NCBI GenBank assembly: GCA_964446775.1
Contig: CAYURA010000024.1
Coordinates: 1 to 13,808 of the forward strand
DNA from: GCA-002841655 sp964446775
GTDB taxonomy: Bacteria; Patescibacteriota; Patescibacteriia; Patescibacteriales; UBA12465
Direction of reading: 5' to 3'
DNA: 13,808 nt
A model generated the notes under the pieces. It had not been told where the DNA came from. It saw nothing but the letters and a program-made list of their open reading frames with translations, and searched no databases. This document shows positions 1 to 7,075 of the stretch, in pieces; within the stretch, counting starts at the first letter, position 1; each line of letters opens with the position of its first letter. The translations under genes were made by a program, and so were the position numbers.

Positions 1-20
1 ACAGATTTTTCTGTTTTTGT

Positions 21-36
21 CAGGAGGGGGTTTTTT
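21..36 (+). terminator. Right arm of a Rho-independent terminator, cut by window edge
   Basis: CAGGAGGGGG is followed directly by six T residues. That is the look of the 3' arm and U-tract of an intrinsic terminator whose C-rich 5' arm would lie just before base 1. A small internal hairpin (ACAGA, loop TTTT, TCTGT, bases 1-14) would sit in the loop region. It would end a plus-strand gene lying to the left. The missing arm cannot be checked here. Confidence 0.4.
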
Positions 37-114
37 ATTCAAAATGTCTAAAAAGCTAAGTTTGATTAATAATAATAAATTGAATTAATAATAAATTAAT
101 AACAAATAAAATAT

Positions 115-1851
115 ATGAATCCAATCTCTACCAAGCGCCATTCCTTGGCTCATCTCTTAGCGGCAACTGTCTTAGAAAAATGGCCAAAGGCTAAACTAGC
201 TATTGGCCCAGATATTGAAAATGGTTTCTATTACGATATTGATTTTGGAAAAGAGACTATTATTGAGGCCGACCTCAAAGGACTAGAAAAAAGGATGACT
301 CATTTAATTAAGCAGAACCTTGATTTTAAACGCAGTGAAAAAAATATTGACGAAGCTCTAAAAGAATCGAAAGATCAACAAGATCCCTATAAAACAGAAA
401 TTATTCATGACTTAAAAAATGACGGTGAAAGCAAAGTCAGTTTCTATAGTGTTGGTAATTTTCAAGATCTTTGTCGTGGTCCTCACGTCCAAAATACTAA
501 AGAGATTAAAGTCGGAAGCTTTAAATTAAATAAATTAGCCGGCGCCTATTGGCGTGGCGATGAGAAGAATAGAATGTTAACTCGTATTTACGGCCTAGCC
601 TTTGATACTAAAGAAGAACTTGATACTTACCTCACAATGATGGCTGAGGCTGAAAAAAGAGACCATCGTAAACTGGGAAAAGAATTAGATTTATTTATGA
701 ACCATGAACTCGCGCAAGGCATGCCTTTCCTCTTGCCAAAAGGAATGACTCTTTTTTTACAACTACTACGCTTTATCAGAGAAAAATCCTATGGTTTCGA
801 TTATCAAGAGGTTCGCACTCCCCATTTAATTAATACTGAACTTTGGAAAATTTCTGGACATTGGGATCACTACCAAGAAGACATGTTTTGTCTTCATCAT
901 GCCGATGACGATATCGATTTGGGCATCAAGCCCATGAATTGCCCCGCCCATATGCTAATTTTTAAAAGAGACTTAAAATCATATAAAGATTTGCCACTCA
1001 GATTAGCTGAAACTAGCACTCTCTATCGCAATGAAAAGTCTGGCACTCTCCATGGCCTCACTCGAGTTCGGAGTCTATCTCAAGATGACTCCCATATTTT
1101 TGTCCGCCCCGATCAAGTTTTAACAGAAATATCTACCTTACTAAAAAAAGTGCAAGATATTTATCAAATCTTCAAACTTGAAATAGATGAGATTCATCTT
1201 TCAACCAGACCAGAATCTTTCTTAGGTAAAAAAGAAGTTTGGGACGCAGCTGAGGCTAATTTAAAACAAGCTTTAGAAGAGAGCAAATTAGATTATCAAG
1301 TCAACGAAGGCGATGGTGCTTTCTATGGGCCTAAAATTGACGTTAAGGTAAAAGATGCTATTGGCCGCCAATGGCAATTAGCCACTATTCAACTAGACTT
1401 CCAAATGCCAGCTCGCTTTGATCTAAAATATACCGATGCTGATGGTAGTTTTAAAACGCCTATTGTCATTCACCGCGCCCTCTTAGGGTCGGCTGAAAGA
1501 TTCCTTGGTGTAATTATTGAACATTTTGCTGGAGCCTTCCCTGTTTGGCTATCACCAGTACAAGTAAAGATAATTTCTGTAGCCGAAGCTCATATTATCG
1601 CTTGTCAAAAATTAATGAATGAATTACAAACAGAGGGAATCAGAGTAGAACTTGATGATAATAATGAAACAGTATCTAATAAGATTAGGAAGGCTACTAA
1701 AGAGAAAATACCTCATATCTTAGTTATTGGTGATAAAGAAACAAAAACTAAAACACTAACTGTTCGTGACCGTGGCTCTCAAGAAACTAGGAATATTTCT
1801 CAAATAGACTTTATTAACGAAATTAAAGAAAAAAATAAGAAATATCAATAA
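115..1851 (+). CDS. thrS: Threonyl-tRNA synthetase lacking the TGS domain
   Basis: Class II aminoacyl-tRNA synthetase that charges tRNA-Thr with threonine in the cytoplasm. The 578-aa product starts directly in the editing (N2) domain. The HxxxH editing motif is at His9 and His13, and the second editing pair is Cys120 and His124 (DLCRGPH). The three catalytic zinc ligands are in place: Cys276 (KPMNCPAHM), His327 (DDSHIF) and His453 (VIHRALLGS), spaced exactly as in the E. coli enzyme (C334, H385, H511). Motif 2 runs about 300-329 and motif 3 about 453-473. The anticodon-binding domain is about 480-575. The roughly 60-residue N-terminal TGS domain of the usual 640-aa enzyme is absent. The ATG at 115 is the only plausible start, because the upstream 60 bases are AT-rich with repeated AATAATAAAT and many stops, and no Shine-Dalgarno is seen. 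No T-box leader is visible. Confidence 0.97.
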   Translation: MNPISTKRHSLAHLLAATVLEKWPKAKLAIGPDIENGFYYDIDFGKETIIEADLKGLEKRMTHLIKQNLDFKRSEKNIDEALKESKDQQDPYKTEIIHDLKNDGESKVSFYSVGNFQDLCRGPHVQNTKEIKVGSFKLNKLAGAYWRGDEKNRMLTRIYGLAFDTKEELDTYLTMMAEAEKRDHRKLGKELDLFMNHELAQGMPFLLPKGMTLFLQLLRFIREKSYGFDYQEVRTPHLINTELWKISGHWDHYQEDMFCLHHADDDIDLGIKPMNCPAHMLIFKRDLKSYKDLPLRLAETSTLYRNEKSGTLHGLTRVRSLSQDDSHIFVRPDQVLTEISTLLKKVQDIYQIFKLEIDEIHLSTRPESFLGKKEVWDAAEANLKQALEESKLDYQVNEGDGAFYGPKIDVKVKDAIGRQWQLATIQLDFQMPARFDLKYTDADGSFKTPIVIHRALLGSAERFLGVIIEHFAGAFPVWLSPVQVKIISVAEAHIIACQKLMNELQTEGIRVELDDNNETVSNKIRKATKEKIPHILVIGDKETKTKTLTVRDRGSQETRNISQIDFINEIKEKNKKYQ

Positions 1852-1881
1852 AAAAAAGGGGGAGCTCAAAACAAGCTCCCC
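1850..1881 (-). terminator. Strong intrinsic terminator of the minus-strand gene, shared tail-to-tail with thrS
   Basis: GGGGAGCT (1859-1866) and AGCTCCCC (1874-1881) form a perfect 8-bp stem with a 7-nt loop. On the minus strand the stem is followed by eight T residues (the A-run 1850-1857), a textbook intrinsic terminator for the gene ending at 1887. On the plus strand there is only an A-tract before the stem and no U-tract after it, so thrS would use it only weakly. Confidence 0.85.
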
Positions 1882-1886
1882 TATGC

Positions 1887-2330
1887 CTATAATTCTTCTA
1901 GGACATCAACATCCTGGTCACTAAAGCACAAACAGGCTGTCTGTGCTGAAACCGAGCATTTCTTAAGTTGCCGATGTATAAACCCAGGTTTCAGTTGTCG
2001 ACTTCCTAGACCCAATACTTCCGCCACTAAATTGCGGTAGTAATTATAGACATCTCTATTGGTGTCTAGTAATTCCCGAAACTGCTCTTCACTGAAGAGT
2101 AGCTTCGACAGAGGGACTGGAAACATTTCTGCCATTGTGTCATCACAACTAATGACGCCGATAAAGACTCCGACTCCCTCTTCTATCATTAGTGTCTCAG
2201 GATAATAACGAACGCTTATCCGAGGAGGGAATAATTCCCGGATTTGTTCGTCGTTCGCGATATGGCTCGGGCTAACTTTTGTATAGTGCCCAAAGCCATT
2301 AGTCAATTCTCTTATACTACTACTCCTCAT
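1887..2330 (-). CDS. Hypothetical protein, 147 aa, unrecognised
   Basis: I do not recognise this family. The product has no signal peptide or membrane segment, so it is probably cytosolic. It has one fairly hydrophobic stretch (about 47-62, MIEEGVGVFIGVIS) and four cysteines at 62, 125, 133 and 135. The last three sit in a C-terminal cluster (KKCSVSAQTACLCF) that could bind metal or form a disulfide, but this is a guess. The gene is visibly richer in G and C than its neighbours and uses codons such as CGG, TCG, CGA and CTC that are rare next door, which suggests separate acquisition or strong expression. It is a single-gene unit with its own promoter (2342-2369) and a strong terminator. The ATG at 2330 has only a few leader bases and no Shine-Dalgarno. 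Confidence 0.75.
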   Translation of the reverse strand: MRSSSIRELTNGFGHYTKVSPSHIANDEQIRELFPPRISVRYYPETLMIEEGVGVFIGVISCDDTMAEMFPVPLSKLLFSEEQFRELLDTNRDVYNYYRNLVAEVLGLGSRQLKPGFIHRQLKKCSVSAQTACLCFSDQDVDVLEEL

Positions 2331-2341
2331 TTTTAACTTTT

Positions 2342-2369
2342 TTTATATTAATATTAAATGAACTGTAAA
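2342..2369 (-). promoter_or_regulatory. Promoter of the 147-aa gene
   Basis: On the minus strand TTTACA (plus 2364-2369), a 16-nt spacer and TATAAA (plus 2342-2347) give a good sigma70-type promoter. The -10 box ends 11 nt before the ATG at 2330, so the predicted leader is only about 4 nt. Confidence 0.5.
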
Positions 2370-2440
2370 ATAACAATAATCTAAAATTAGCTATTTGTAA
2401 AGGATAAAATAAAATTAGAATGATAAATATACATATTAAA

Positions 2441-3340
2441 TCACTCTTTACTAATTAACAGCACAGTCTTCTTAAGATTCTCATTCTTTTCTTCATGATT
2501 ACTAGAATAAGCTGAAATAGCTTTAAATAGAAGATCGGTTTGATAGCGATAATTAGCGCCATGACGGGTGCCTGGATCATTAGTTATAAATTCATCATTT
2601 TTTAAATCATAACCAACTATCACTAAAAGATGTCTCTCTGGCCCAGGTGGAGTAAAATATGGATTTCCCAAAATTTGGCCATTACTTGGAGCCAAAATAA
2701 TTTTTCCCGCATTTAAAGCAGTAATGATGTCAGCTTTGGCTAGCAACTCCTTAGTCTCCACATGGTAATAATTAAAGTATTCATTAAATAATCGAGTCCT
2801 AACTTCATCAATATAGAGATCACGATGATTACCATATTTTTCTTCCTGCCAGTCTGCTAAAGTTATTATTTGATTCTCAGTTACTAGTGGATCTAACTCT
2901 TTCCTGTTATTTACCCAGGCCATAGCCATAATTACCCCCACTTCTTCACAAGCATCTTGTTGACGATCATCTTGCCAGTTTTTTAGAGGTGCCTGTGGGC
3001 TAAATGGAACCTCAATTAAAAGGCTAAAGTTTTTCTCTTCTGCTCCAACGTTATCCACCTCATCCTCATTAGTCTCTTCATTCGATAATTCTTCTGATAA
3101 GTATTTTTCGAAAACAACATCTTTAATACCTTCTTGATTATGGCTAGCTATTTCATCAGAGCTCACTCCATCCAAAACGCGGTTAAATTCATCTTGTCCA
3201 TTATTTATTAACTCTGCACCACTTGAAGCAAAAAAATCTTGCAGTTTTTCTCTTAAATTATCAATACTATAATTTTCTCTTTGAAAAATAAAGGGAAATA
3301 ATATGACCAGACTAGCAATGATAATCACAAGCTTTTTCAT
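2441..3340 (-). CDS. Secreted or membrane-anchored C39-like cysteine peptidase
   Basis: Papain-fold peptidase of the C39-like (Peptidase_C39_2) type. Residues 1-19 (MKKLVIIIASLVILFPFIF) form a signal anchor, so the protein acts outside the membrane. Residues about 25-105 are an acidic, low-complexity linker rich in Glu, Asp and Asn. The catalytic domain runs about 108-299. It contains the nucleophile Cys131 (QQDACEEVG), a nearby Gln127/Gln128 that could form the oxyanion hole, His237 (PERHLLVIVGYD) and Asp255 (TNDPGTRHG). These are the expected triad in the expected order. The substrate is unknown; bacteriocin-leader processing, the classical C39 role, is not supported because there is no ABC transporter domain. 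It lies 59 nt downstream of the Kazal inhibitor gene on the same strand, with a 14-bp hairpin between them, so coexpression is likely. ATG at 3340; no Shine-Dalgarno. Confidence 0.85.
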   Translation of the reverse strand: MKKLVIIIASLVILFPFIFQRENYSIDNLREKLQDFFASSGAELINNGQDEFNRVLDGVSSDEIASHNQEGIKDVVFEKYLSEELSNEETNEDEVDNVGAEEKNFSLLIEVPFSPQAPLKNWQDDRQQDACEEVGVIMAMAWVNNRKELDPLVTENQIITLADWQEEKYGNHRDLYIDEVRTRLFNEYFNYYHVETKELLAKADIITALNAGKIILAPSNGQILGNPYFTPPGPERHLLVIVGYDLKNDEFITNDPGTRHGANYRYQTDLLFKAISAYSSNHEEKNENLKKTVLLISKE

Positions 3341-3349
3341 AACTTATAC

Positions 3350-3380
3350 GAAGAAGTCGCAAATGATTTGCGACTTCTTC
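3350..3380 (-). promoter_or_regulatory. Perfect 14-bp intercistronic hairpin
   Basis: GAAGAAGTCGCAAA (3350-3363), a 3-nt loop and its exact reverse complement (3367-3380) form an uninterrupted 14-bp stem. It lies between the Kazal stop codon and the peptidase ATG, ending 9 nt before the ATG on the minus strand. Neither side has a U-tract, so it is a poor intrinsic terminator. It fits better as a transcript-stabilising, processing or translation-limiting hairpin. Confidence 0.7.
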
Positions 3381-3399
3381 CAATTGAGTATCTAATTAA

Positions 3400-4323
3400 T
3401 TATTTTTTTATCCCCCATAAAGCGTTATTTATTGGCTTAATATCCTTATATAAATGAATAAACTGTGGATGAGAAATTTTCTCTAAACGTTGGCCATACA
3501 AACTATGAGCACCCTTTTTCATTACTTTAAAATATTTGATTTGGCTAGGATGAGAAATTTTTTCTAGCGATTTATCTTCACTAATATCTGTATCAGCTAC
3601 ACCATTAGTTCTAATACCATATAGGTGCCCATTCTCATTCTTGATTAACTTAAAGTATTTAATTTGATCTGGTGAGGGAATTTTTTCTAAAATCTCACAT
3701 TTTCCCTCGAAATCTACTCCTACTCTTTGAGCTAAACACTTGTTAGCATAAGTTTCGCCGTCCTTACCACAAACTGGCACATATTCTCTGGTGCAAAGTA
3801 GTGGCTCTTCATCCTTGTTGTTATTACTACACTCTCCTTTATGAGCAATTTTTGTATCTTGAGCCATACAAGCATTGCCATAAGTCACTCCATCAACACC
3901 ACAAACTGGCATATATTCTAACGTGCAAATTGTAGGTTTATCAGTATCATCACACAGCCCTTCATAAGCAACTCCTACTCTTTGAGCTAAACACTTGTTA
4001 GCATAAGTTTCGCCGTCCTTACCACAAACTGGCACATATTCTCTGGTGCAAAGTAGTGGCTCTTCATCCTTGTTGTTATTACTACACTCTCCTTTATGAG
4101 CAATTTTTGTATCTTGAGCCATACAAGCATTGCCATAAGTCACTCCATCAACACCACAAACTGGCATATATTCTAACGTGCAGGCTTTACTATCCCTAAA
4201 ACTCGTAGTTATTGGTAAACTCGTAGTTACTGCAATAGGCTCTGCCTTGGCAGTAGATTGCATTAGAATCACAATAGCTAATGCCAGGATGAAAAGAGGA
4301 ATAATTTTTTTTACTTGTTTCAT
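3400..4323 (-). CDS. Secreted serine protease inhibitor with four Kazal-like domains
   Basis: A signal peptide (about 1-27, ending STAKA) exports this 307-aa protein. Four Kazal-like domains follow at about 48-80, 92-124, 133-165 and 177-209. Each has four cysteines (for example C48, C56, C67, C80) with spacing C-x7-C-x10-C-x12-C. The C1-C5 pair of the classical six-cysteine fold is missing and the C2-C4 and C3-C6 pairs are kept. Domains 1 and 3 read CTLEYMPVCG, close to avian ovomucoid third domain, with Leu at the P1 position. Domains 2 and 4 read CTREYVPVCG with Arg at P1. This predicts chymotrypsin/subtilisin-type and trypsin-type targets respectively. Residues 212-306 hold three copies of a 27-residue repeat (LEKI-HP-QIKYFK...LYG-R). 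The gene contains an exact internal duplication and precedes the C39 peptidase gene. The ATG at 4323 lacks a Shine-Dalgarno. Confidence 0.92.
   Translation of the reverse strand: MKQVKKIIPLFILALAIVILMQSTAKAEPIAVTTSLPITTSFRDSKACTLEYMPVCGVDGVTYGNACMAQDTKIAHKGECSNNNKDEEPLLCTREYVPVCGKDGETYANKCLAQRVGVAYEGLCDDTDKPTICTLEYMPVCGVDGVTYGNACMAQDTKIAHKGECSNNNKDEEPLLCTREYVPVCGKDGETYANKCLAQRVGVDFEGKCEILEKIPSPDQIKYFKLIKNENGHLYGIRTNGVADTDISEDKSLEKISHPSQIKYFKVMKKGAHSLYGQRLEKISHPQFIHLYKDIKPINNALWGIKK
3716..4182 (-). repeat. Perfect 212-bp direct repeat inside the Kazal gene (period 255 bp)
   Basis: Bases 3716-3927 and 3971-4182 are identical by direct reading, with a period of 255 bp (85 codons, two Kazal domains). 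The bases between and just outside the copies diverge (AYEGLCDDTDK against DFEGKCE in the protein). Identity at synonymous sites means the doubling is very recent or is maintained by gene conversion. It could also be a place for assembly error or copy-number variation. Confidence 0.95.
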
Positions 4324-4373
4324 AAAAATTATTTTAATTAGTTAATAAATTGATTAAATTAGCGCTTAGGTTA

Positions 4374-4379
4374 ATTATA
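4374..4379 (-). promoter_or_regulatory. Candidate -10 box of the Kazal gene
   Basis: A perfect TATAAT on the minus strand lies 50 nt upstream of the ATG at 4323, in an otherwise gene-free 285-bp stretch shared with the divergent DUF389 gene. The -35 region is weak (TTACCT-like at 17-18 nt). The 5' leader would be about 44 nt and contains the palindrome AGCGCT. The rest of 4324-4608 is AT-rich and holds nothing else I can name. Confidence 0.35.
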
Positions 4380-4587
4380 ACGTTTGAAATAAAAAAAGGT
4401 AACATAAACGTTGATATTAAAAGCTAAGCTGCTAAAAACTATATTTATATAATACCATAAACTAGAAAACTATTATATATAAAACAAATTATTTAATAAG
4501 CTGAACTAGCACTGCTAAGCATTCTTCATTTCTATTTATTAATTCTCATTTGTGTAAATTAATAAAAGTCTATAAACTATACATAGA

Positions 4588-4593
4588 TATAAT
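4588..4593 (+). promoter_or_regulatory. Candidate -10 box of the DUF389 gene
   Basis: A perfect TATAAT lies 15 nt before the ATG at 4609, giving a predicted leader of only about 8-9 nt. No convincing -35 hexamer is present at 16-19 nt. Confidence 0.35.
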
Positions 4594-4608
4594 TCAAAAA
4601 TAATCTAT

Positions 4609-5310
4609 ATGTTTAATTTATTCCCCATCTTTAAGAAAAAAAATACAAGCAATACTTTTGATGTCAGCAGCAATGAGCGTAAGATTTTTTGTCGAGAACT
4701 GATAAATAGTTCCAGCTTAAATACTTCCTTCTATGTTCTCCTAATTGTTTCTGTCTTCATCGTGCTAGCTGGACTCTTAAAAAACAGTATGCCCTTGCTC
4801 ATCGGTGGCATGCTAGTCGCTCCGATGCTATCACCAGTTCTAGGTCTCTCATTAGCCTTAATTATTATGAACTATAAAGTATCTGTTCGTGCTTTAAAGG
4901 TATTTCTCCTAACCACCTTGCTTGCCCTTTCAGTCTCGATGTTCTTCGGCCTAATCTTCCCTTTTCGTACCAATGAAATGGAACTAATTAAACAAATGGG
5001 GGCTGGTGGCTTTGAATTATTTATCGCTATTTTAGCAGGCGCCGCCGCTAGCCTATCTTGGGTTAAAAAAAATCTAAGTACTAGCCTGGCTGGAATTGCT
5101 ATCGCTGTCACCTTACTTCCACCACTAGCTGTTGCTGGCCTTGCTCTAGCTGCCTTAGATTATACAATATTTATTAGTGCTATTTGGACCTATTTTATCA
5201 ATGTCTTAGGCATTATTATTGGTAGCTTCATCATTTTTATGGCACTTAAAGTAAAAAAAGAAGAAAAACAAGTAGTATCAGGGGTTTCACAGGAAAATAA
5301 AGAAAAATAA
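4609..5310 (+). CDS. DUF389 family integral membrane protein
   Basis: The 233-aa product has about six membrane segments (roughly 41-57, 62-86, 97-118, 136-150, 157-183, 187-213) between short charged ends. The first two carry the DUF389 (TIGR00341-type) core: LAGLLKNSMPLLIGGMLV followed by APMLSPVLG. A later segment has the conserved GIAIAVTLLPPLAVAG. The biochemical role of the family is not known. The cytosolic tail is Lys/Glu-rich. It is convergent with the photolyase gene, with the two stop codons separated by a single base. The ATG at 4609 is preceded by AT-rich sequence without a Shine-Dalgarno. Confidence 0.88.
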   Translation: MFNLFPIFKKKNTSNTFDVSSNERKIFCRELINSSSLNTSFYVLLIVSVFIVLAGLLKNSMPLLIGGMLVAPMLSPVLGLSLALIIMNYKVSVRALKVFLLTTLLALSVSMFFGLIFPFRTNEMELIKQMGAGGFELFIAILAGAAASLSWVKKNLSTSLAGIAIAVTLLPPLAVAGLALAALDYTIFISAIWTYFINVLGIIIGSFIIFMALKVKKEEKQVVSGVSQENKEK

Positions 5311-5311
5311 A

Positions 5312-6667
5312 TTATTCATTCCATCGAGCAATGTATCCATCAACCTTAAATTTTCGTCGACAGCCCTGATCATTCATATATCTCACTTTACCAAATACTG
5401 GTCGTTCAAACCAAGCTCGATCATGGACACCTCCCATACTCCAAGCAATCCCAGTATATCCGTTTGGGTCACGACCACAAAGCTCATATCTATCATTTAA
5501 ATAAATAGCTATCTCTATCGCACTTTCTACATTTCTAGTCCACTCTAGTATTTTCTTAGCCCAATACATTCTCATATAGCCATGCATCTTTCCTGTTTTA
5601 AGCATCTCATTCTGGGCTGCATTCCATAATTTATCATGCGTTTTAGCAAACTCAAAATCTTTCTTTTCATATAAGTATTCACGCTTCGTAGAAGCGTGTT
5701 TTTTTAAAGTATCTTGAGCCCAATTTGGAAAGCCATTAAAATTATCATAATCTTTATTATACAAACAAAAATTATCAGCTAATTCACGTCGAATAATTAA
5801 TTCCTCTAAAAAATCTTCTCTAGCTTCTTTTGGAGCCAAACTCCTGTCCACCTCTAAAGCTAAGCGCTGAGGACTTAACTGACCGAAATGAAGATAAGGT
5901 GATAAATTAGATTGACCATCAATCGTTGGCTCATTACGATGGAGATGATATGAAGCCAATCTATATTCTAAAAAATGTTTCATCGCTTTAATGGCCGCTT
6001 TTTCGCCTGGAATGAATTTATACCTTTCCATTAATTCTTCCTTAGACTTATTCATCTTTAGGAACTGATATATTTTTTCCTGATTATTCTTAACTAATGG
6101 CTGGATATTAATGACTTGTTTTTTTAAGTCAGGGAAAGGTAGAAGATAACTTGGCAACAATCTTTTTAATTTAGGCCTGATTGTATAAGCCCCATACTCT
6201 TGTTTTGATGAGGCCAACCAAGCAGGAATAATATTATGCGCATCTACTTCAAAGAAAGCAACTGATGATTCTTTAGCCACAGCTTCCTTCCATTGTCGGT
6301 TAGTACGCAACGGTGAAAAGTCACTAATTAAAACTCCTGGCTGATATTTTCTCACAAACTTAACGATGCTCTCTACGGGATCCCCAAGAAGGATATGAAA
6401 AGGGATGTTAAACTTTGCTAATTTTTCTTCTAGCTCAATTAAACCACTAAGCATAAAACTATAATGTCTTGAGCTAGCATCTAAATAATTATCTGCCAAA
6501 GAAAAAAATACTATTAAGGGCTCTTTAGTTTCTAAAGCTAACTCTGAAGCAGCTAAAAGCCCCCAATTATCTTTAACTCGCTGATCCCTTGAAAGCCAAT
6601 ATATTACAGGCCCCTTCTTAATTAACTGACGATTTAATTTTCTACCTCTTTGTTCTAATATGTTCAT
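5312..6667 (-). CDS. phrB: Class II deoxyribodipyrimidine (CPD) photolyase
   Basis: FAD-dependent, light-driven repair of cyclobutane pyrimidine dimers. With ATG at 6667 the product is 451 aa, the family's usual size. The N-terminal antenna-type domain opens with GPVIYWLSRDQRVKDNW (19-35), a class II hallmark. The helical FAD domain includes NLSPYLHFGQLSPQRLALE (254-272), EELIIRRELADNF (288-300) and LWNAAQNEMLKTGKMHGYM (347-365). The C-terminal signature runs from RYELCGRDPNGYTGIAWS (393-410) through GGVHDRAWF and PVFGKVRYMN. An upstream TTG at 6706 keeps the frame open, but it coincides with a TTGACA -35 box, so the ATG at 6667 is the better start. The gene ends one base from the end of the DUF389 gene. 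Confidence 0.95.
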   Translation of the reverse strand: MNILEQRGRKLNRQLIKKGPVIYWLSRDQRVKDNWGLLAASELALETKEPLIVFFSLADNYLDASSRHYSFMLSGLIELEEKLAKFNIPFHILLGDPVESIVKFVRKYQPGVLISDFSPLRTNRQWKEAVAKESSVAFFEVDAHNIIPAWLASSKQEYGAYTIRPKLKRLLPSYLLPFPDLKKQVINIQPLVKNNQEKIYQFLKMNKSKEELMERYKFIPGEKAAIKAMKHFLEYRLASYHLHRNEPTIDGQSNLSPYLHFGQLSPQRLALEVDRSLAPKEAREDFLEELIIRRELADNFCLYNKDYDNFNGFPNWAQDTLKKHASTKREYLYEKKDFEFAKTHDKLWNAAQNEMLKTGKMHGYMRMYWAKKILEWTRNVESAIEIAIYLNDRYELCGRDPNGYTGIAWSMGGVHDRAWFERPVFGKVRYMNDQGCRRKFKVDGYIARWNE

Positions 6668-6675
6668 AATAATAG

Positions 6676-6706
6676 AGTATAAACTTATGTTTTTCGGGTC
6701 TGTCAA
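6676..6706 (-). promoter_or_regulatory. Photolyase promoter giving a nearly leaderless transcript
   Basis: On the minus strand a perfect TTGACA (plus 6701-6706) is followed after 19 nt by TATACT (plus 6676-6681); a TTTATA box at 17 nt is an alternative -10. TATACT ends only 8 nt before the ATG at 6667, so transcription should start at or within a few bases of the start codon. Confidence 0.55.
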
Positions 6707-6894
6707 TGGTTTTTGTAAATTATCTTTTTCATCTTAGCTTAAACCAGGGCGAGCCAAATGACACTATTGGGAAAGCAGTCAATTTTCTGCGTTGGCTTAA
6801 CTATCAGCAATACGACCTCTCTAAATTTCCCGAACTGGATAAAGAGATTAGCCAAACCTTGTCTGGCTTATCTGGTAAAGATATTGATTTTTAG
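6706..6894 (+). CDS. Possible small hypothetical protein, 62 aa
   Basis: ATG to TAG in a stretch that is clearly less AT-rich than true intergenic DNA here. The product has protein-like composition, including GKAVNFLRWLNYQQYDLSKF, and is predicted soluble. I recognise no family. A TATAAA (6678-6683) that overlaps the photolyase promoter could drive it divergently. It is followed by a small hairpin (6943-6965) and a large terminator-like structure (6982-7052). It could also be the 3' remnant of a longer lost gene. Confidence 0.4.
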   Translation: MVFVNYLFHLSLNQGEPNDTIGKAVNFLRWLNYQQYDLSKFPELDKEISQTLSGLSGKDIDF

Positions 6895-6942
6895 CCTGTT
6901 CTTTAGTATATTAATAGTATTCACTCAATTCCATTACTGCCA

Positions 6943-6965
6943 AAGGTTTTTTTATTAAAAACCTT
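6943..6965 (+). terminator. A/T-rich hairpin after the 62-aa ORF
   Basis: AAGGTTTTT (6943-6951) and AAAAACCTT (6957-6965) form a 9-bp stem with a 5-nt loop, 49 nt after the stop. No separate U-tract follows, so termination activity is doubtful. Confidence 0.3.
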
Positions 6966-6981
6966 ATTTGTCGCTCGAAAT

Positions 6982-7052
6982 GGGCAGTCCTGCCAAACGA
7001 TAAGTTAGCCTTTGGTTAATTTGGACTTGGGTGAATCAGGGCTGCCCTTTTT
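6982..7052 (+). ncRNA. Structured RNA element or large-loop terminator
   Basis: GGGCAGTCCTG (6982-6992) pairs with CAGGGCTGCCC (7037-7047) over 11 bp with a single G-U. The stem is followed at once by TTTTT (7048-7052), so the 3' end behaves as an intrinsic terminator. The enclosed 44 nt can form a second stem, CCAAA (6993-6997) with TTTGG (7011-7015), leaving a TTGGACTTGGG-rich tail. A 44-nt insertion with its own helix is unusual for a simple terminator and suggests a small RNA or riboswitch-like domain. I do not match it to a known RNA family. Confidence 0.45.
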
Positions 7053-7075
7053 GATTATTAAAATATTATTATATG

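Noticed and set aside
4872..5111. Minus-strand frame inside the DUF389 gene
   Set aside because: Shadow of a well-supported membrane protein gene, with a composition set by the opposite strand.
5312..6706. Photolyase start at TTG 6706
   Set aside because: The TTG is part of a TTGACA -35 box, and the ATG at 6667 gives the usual N-terminus shortly before GPVIYW-SRDQR.
6758..6958. Second overlapping plus-strand frame, 66 aa
   Set aside because: Overlaps the more protein-like frame 6706-6894 and ends in hydrophobic, AT-driven residues through a hairpin.
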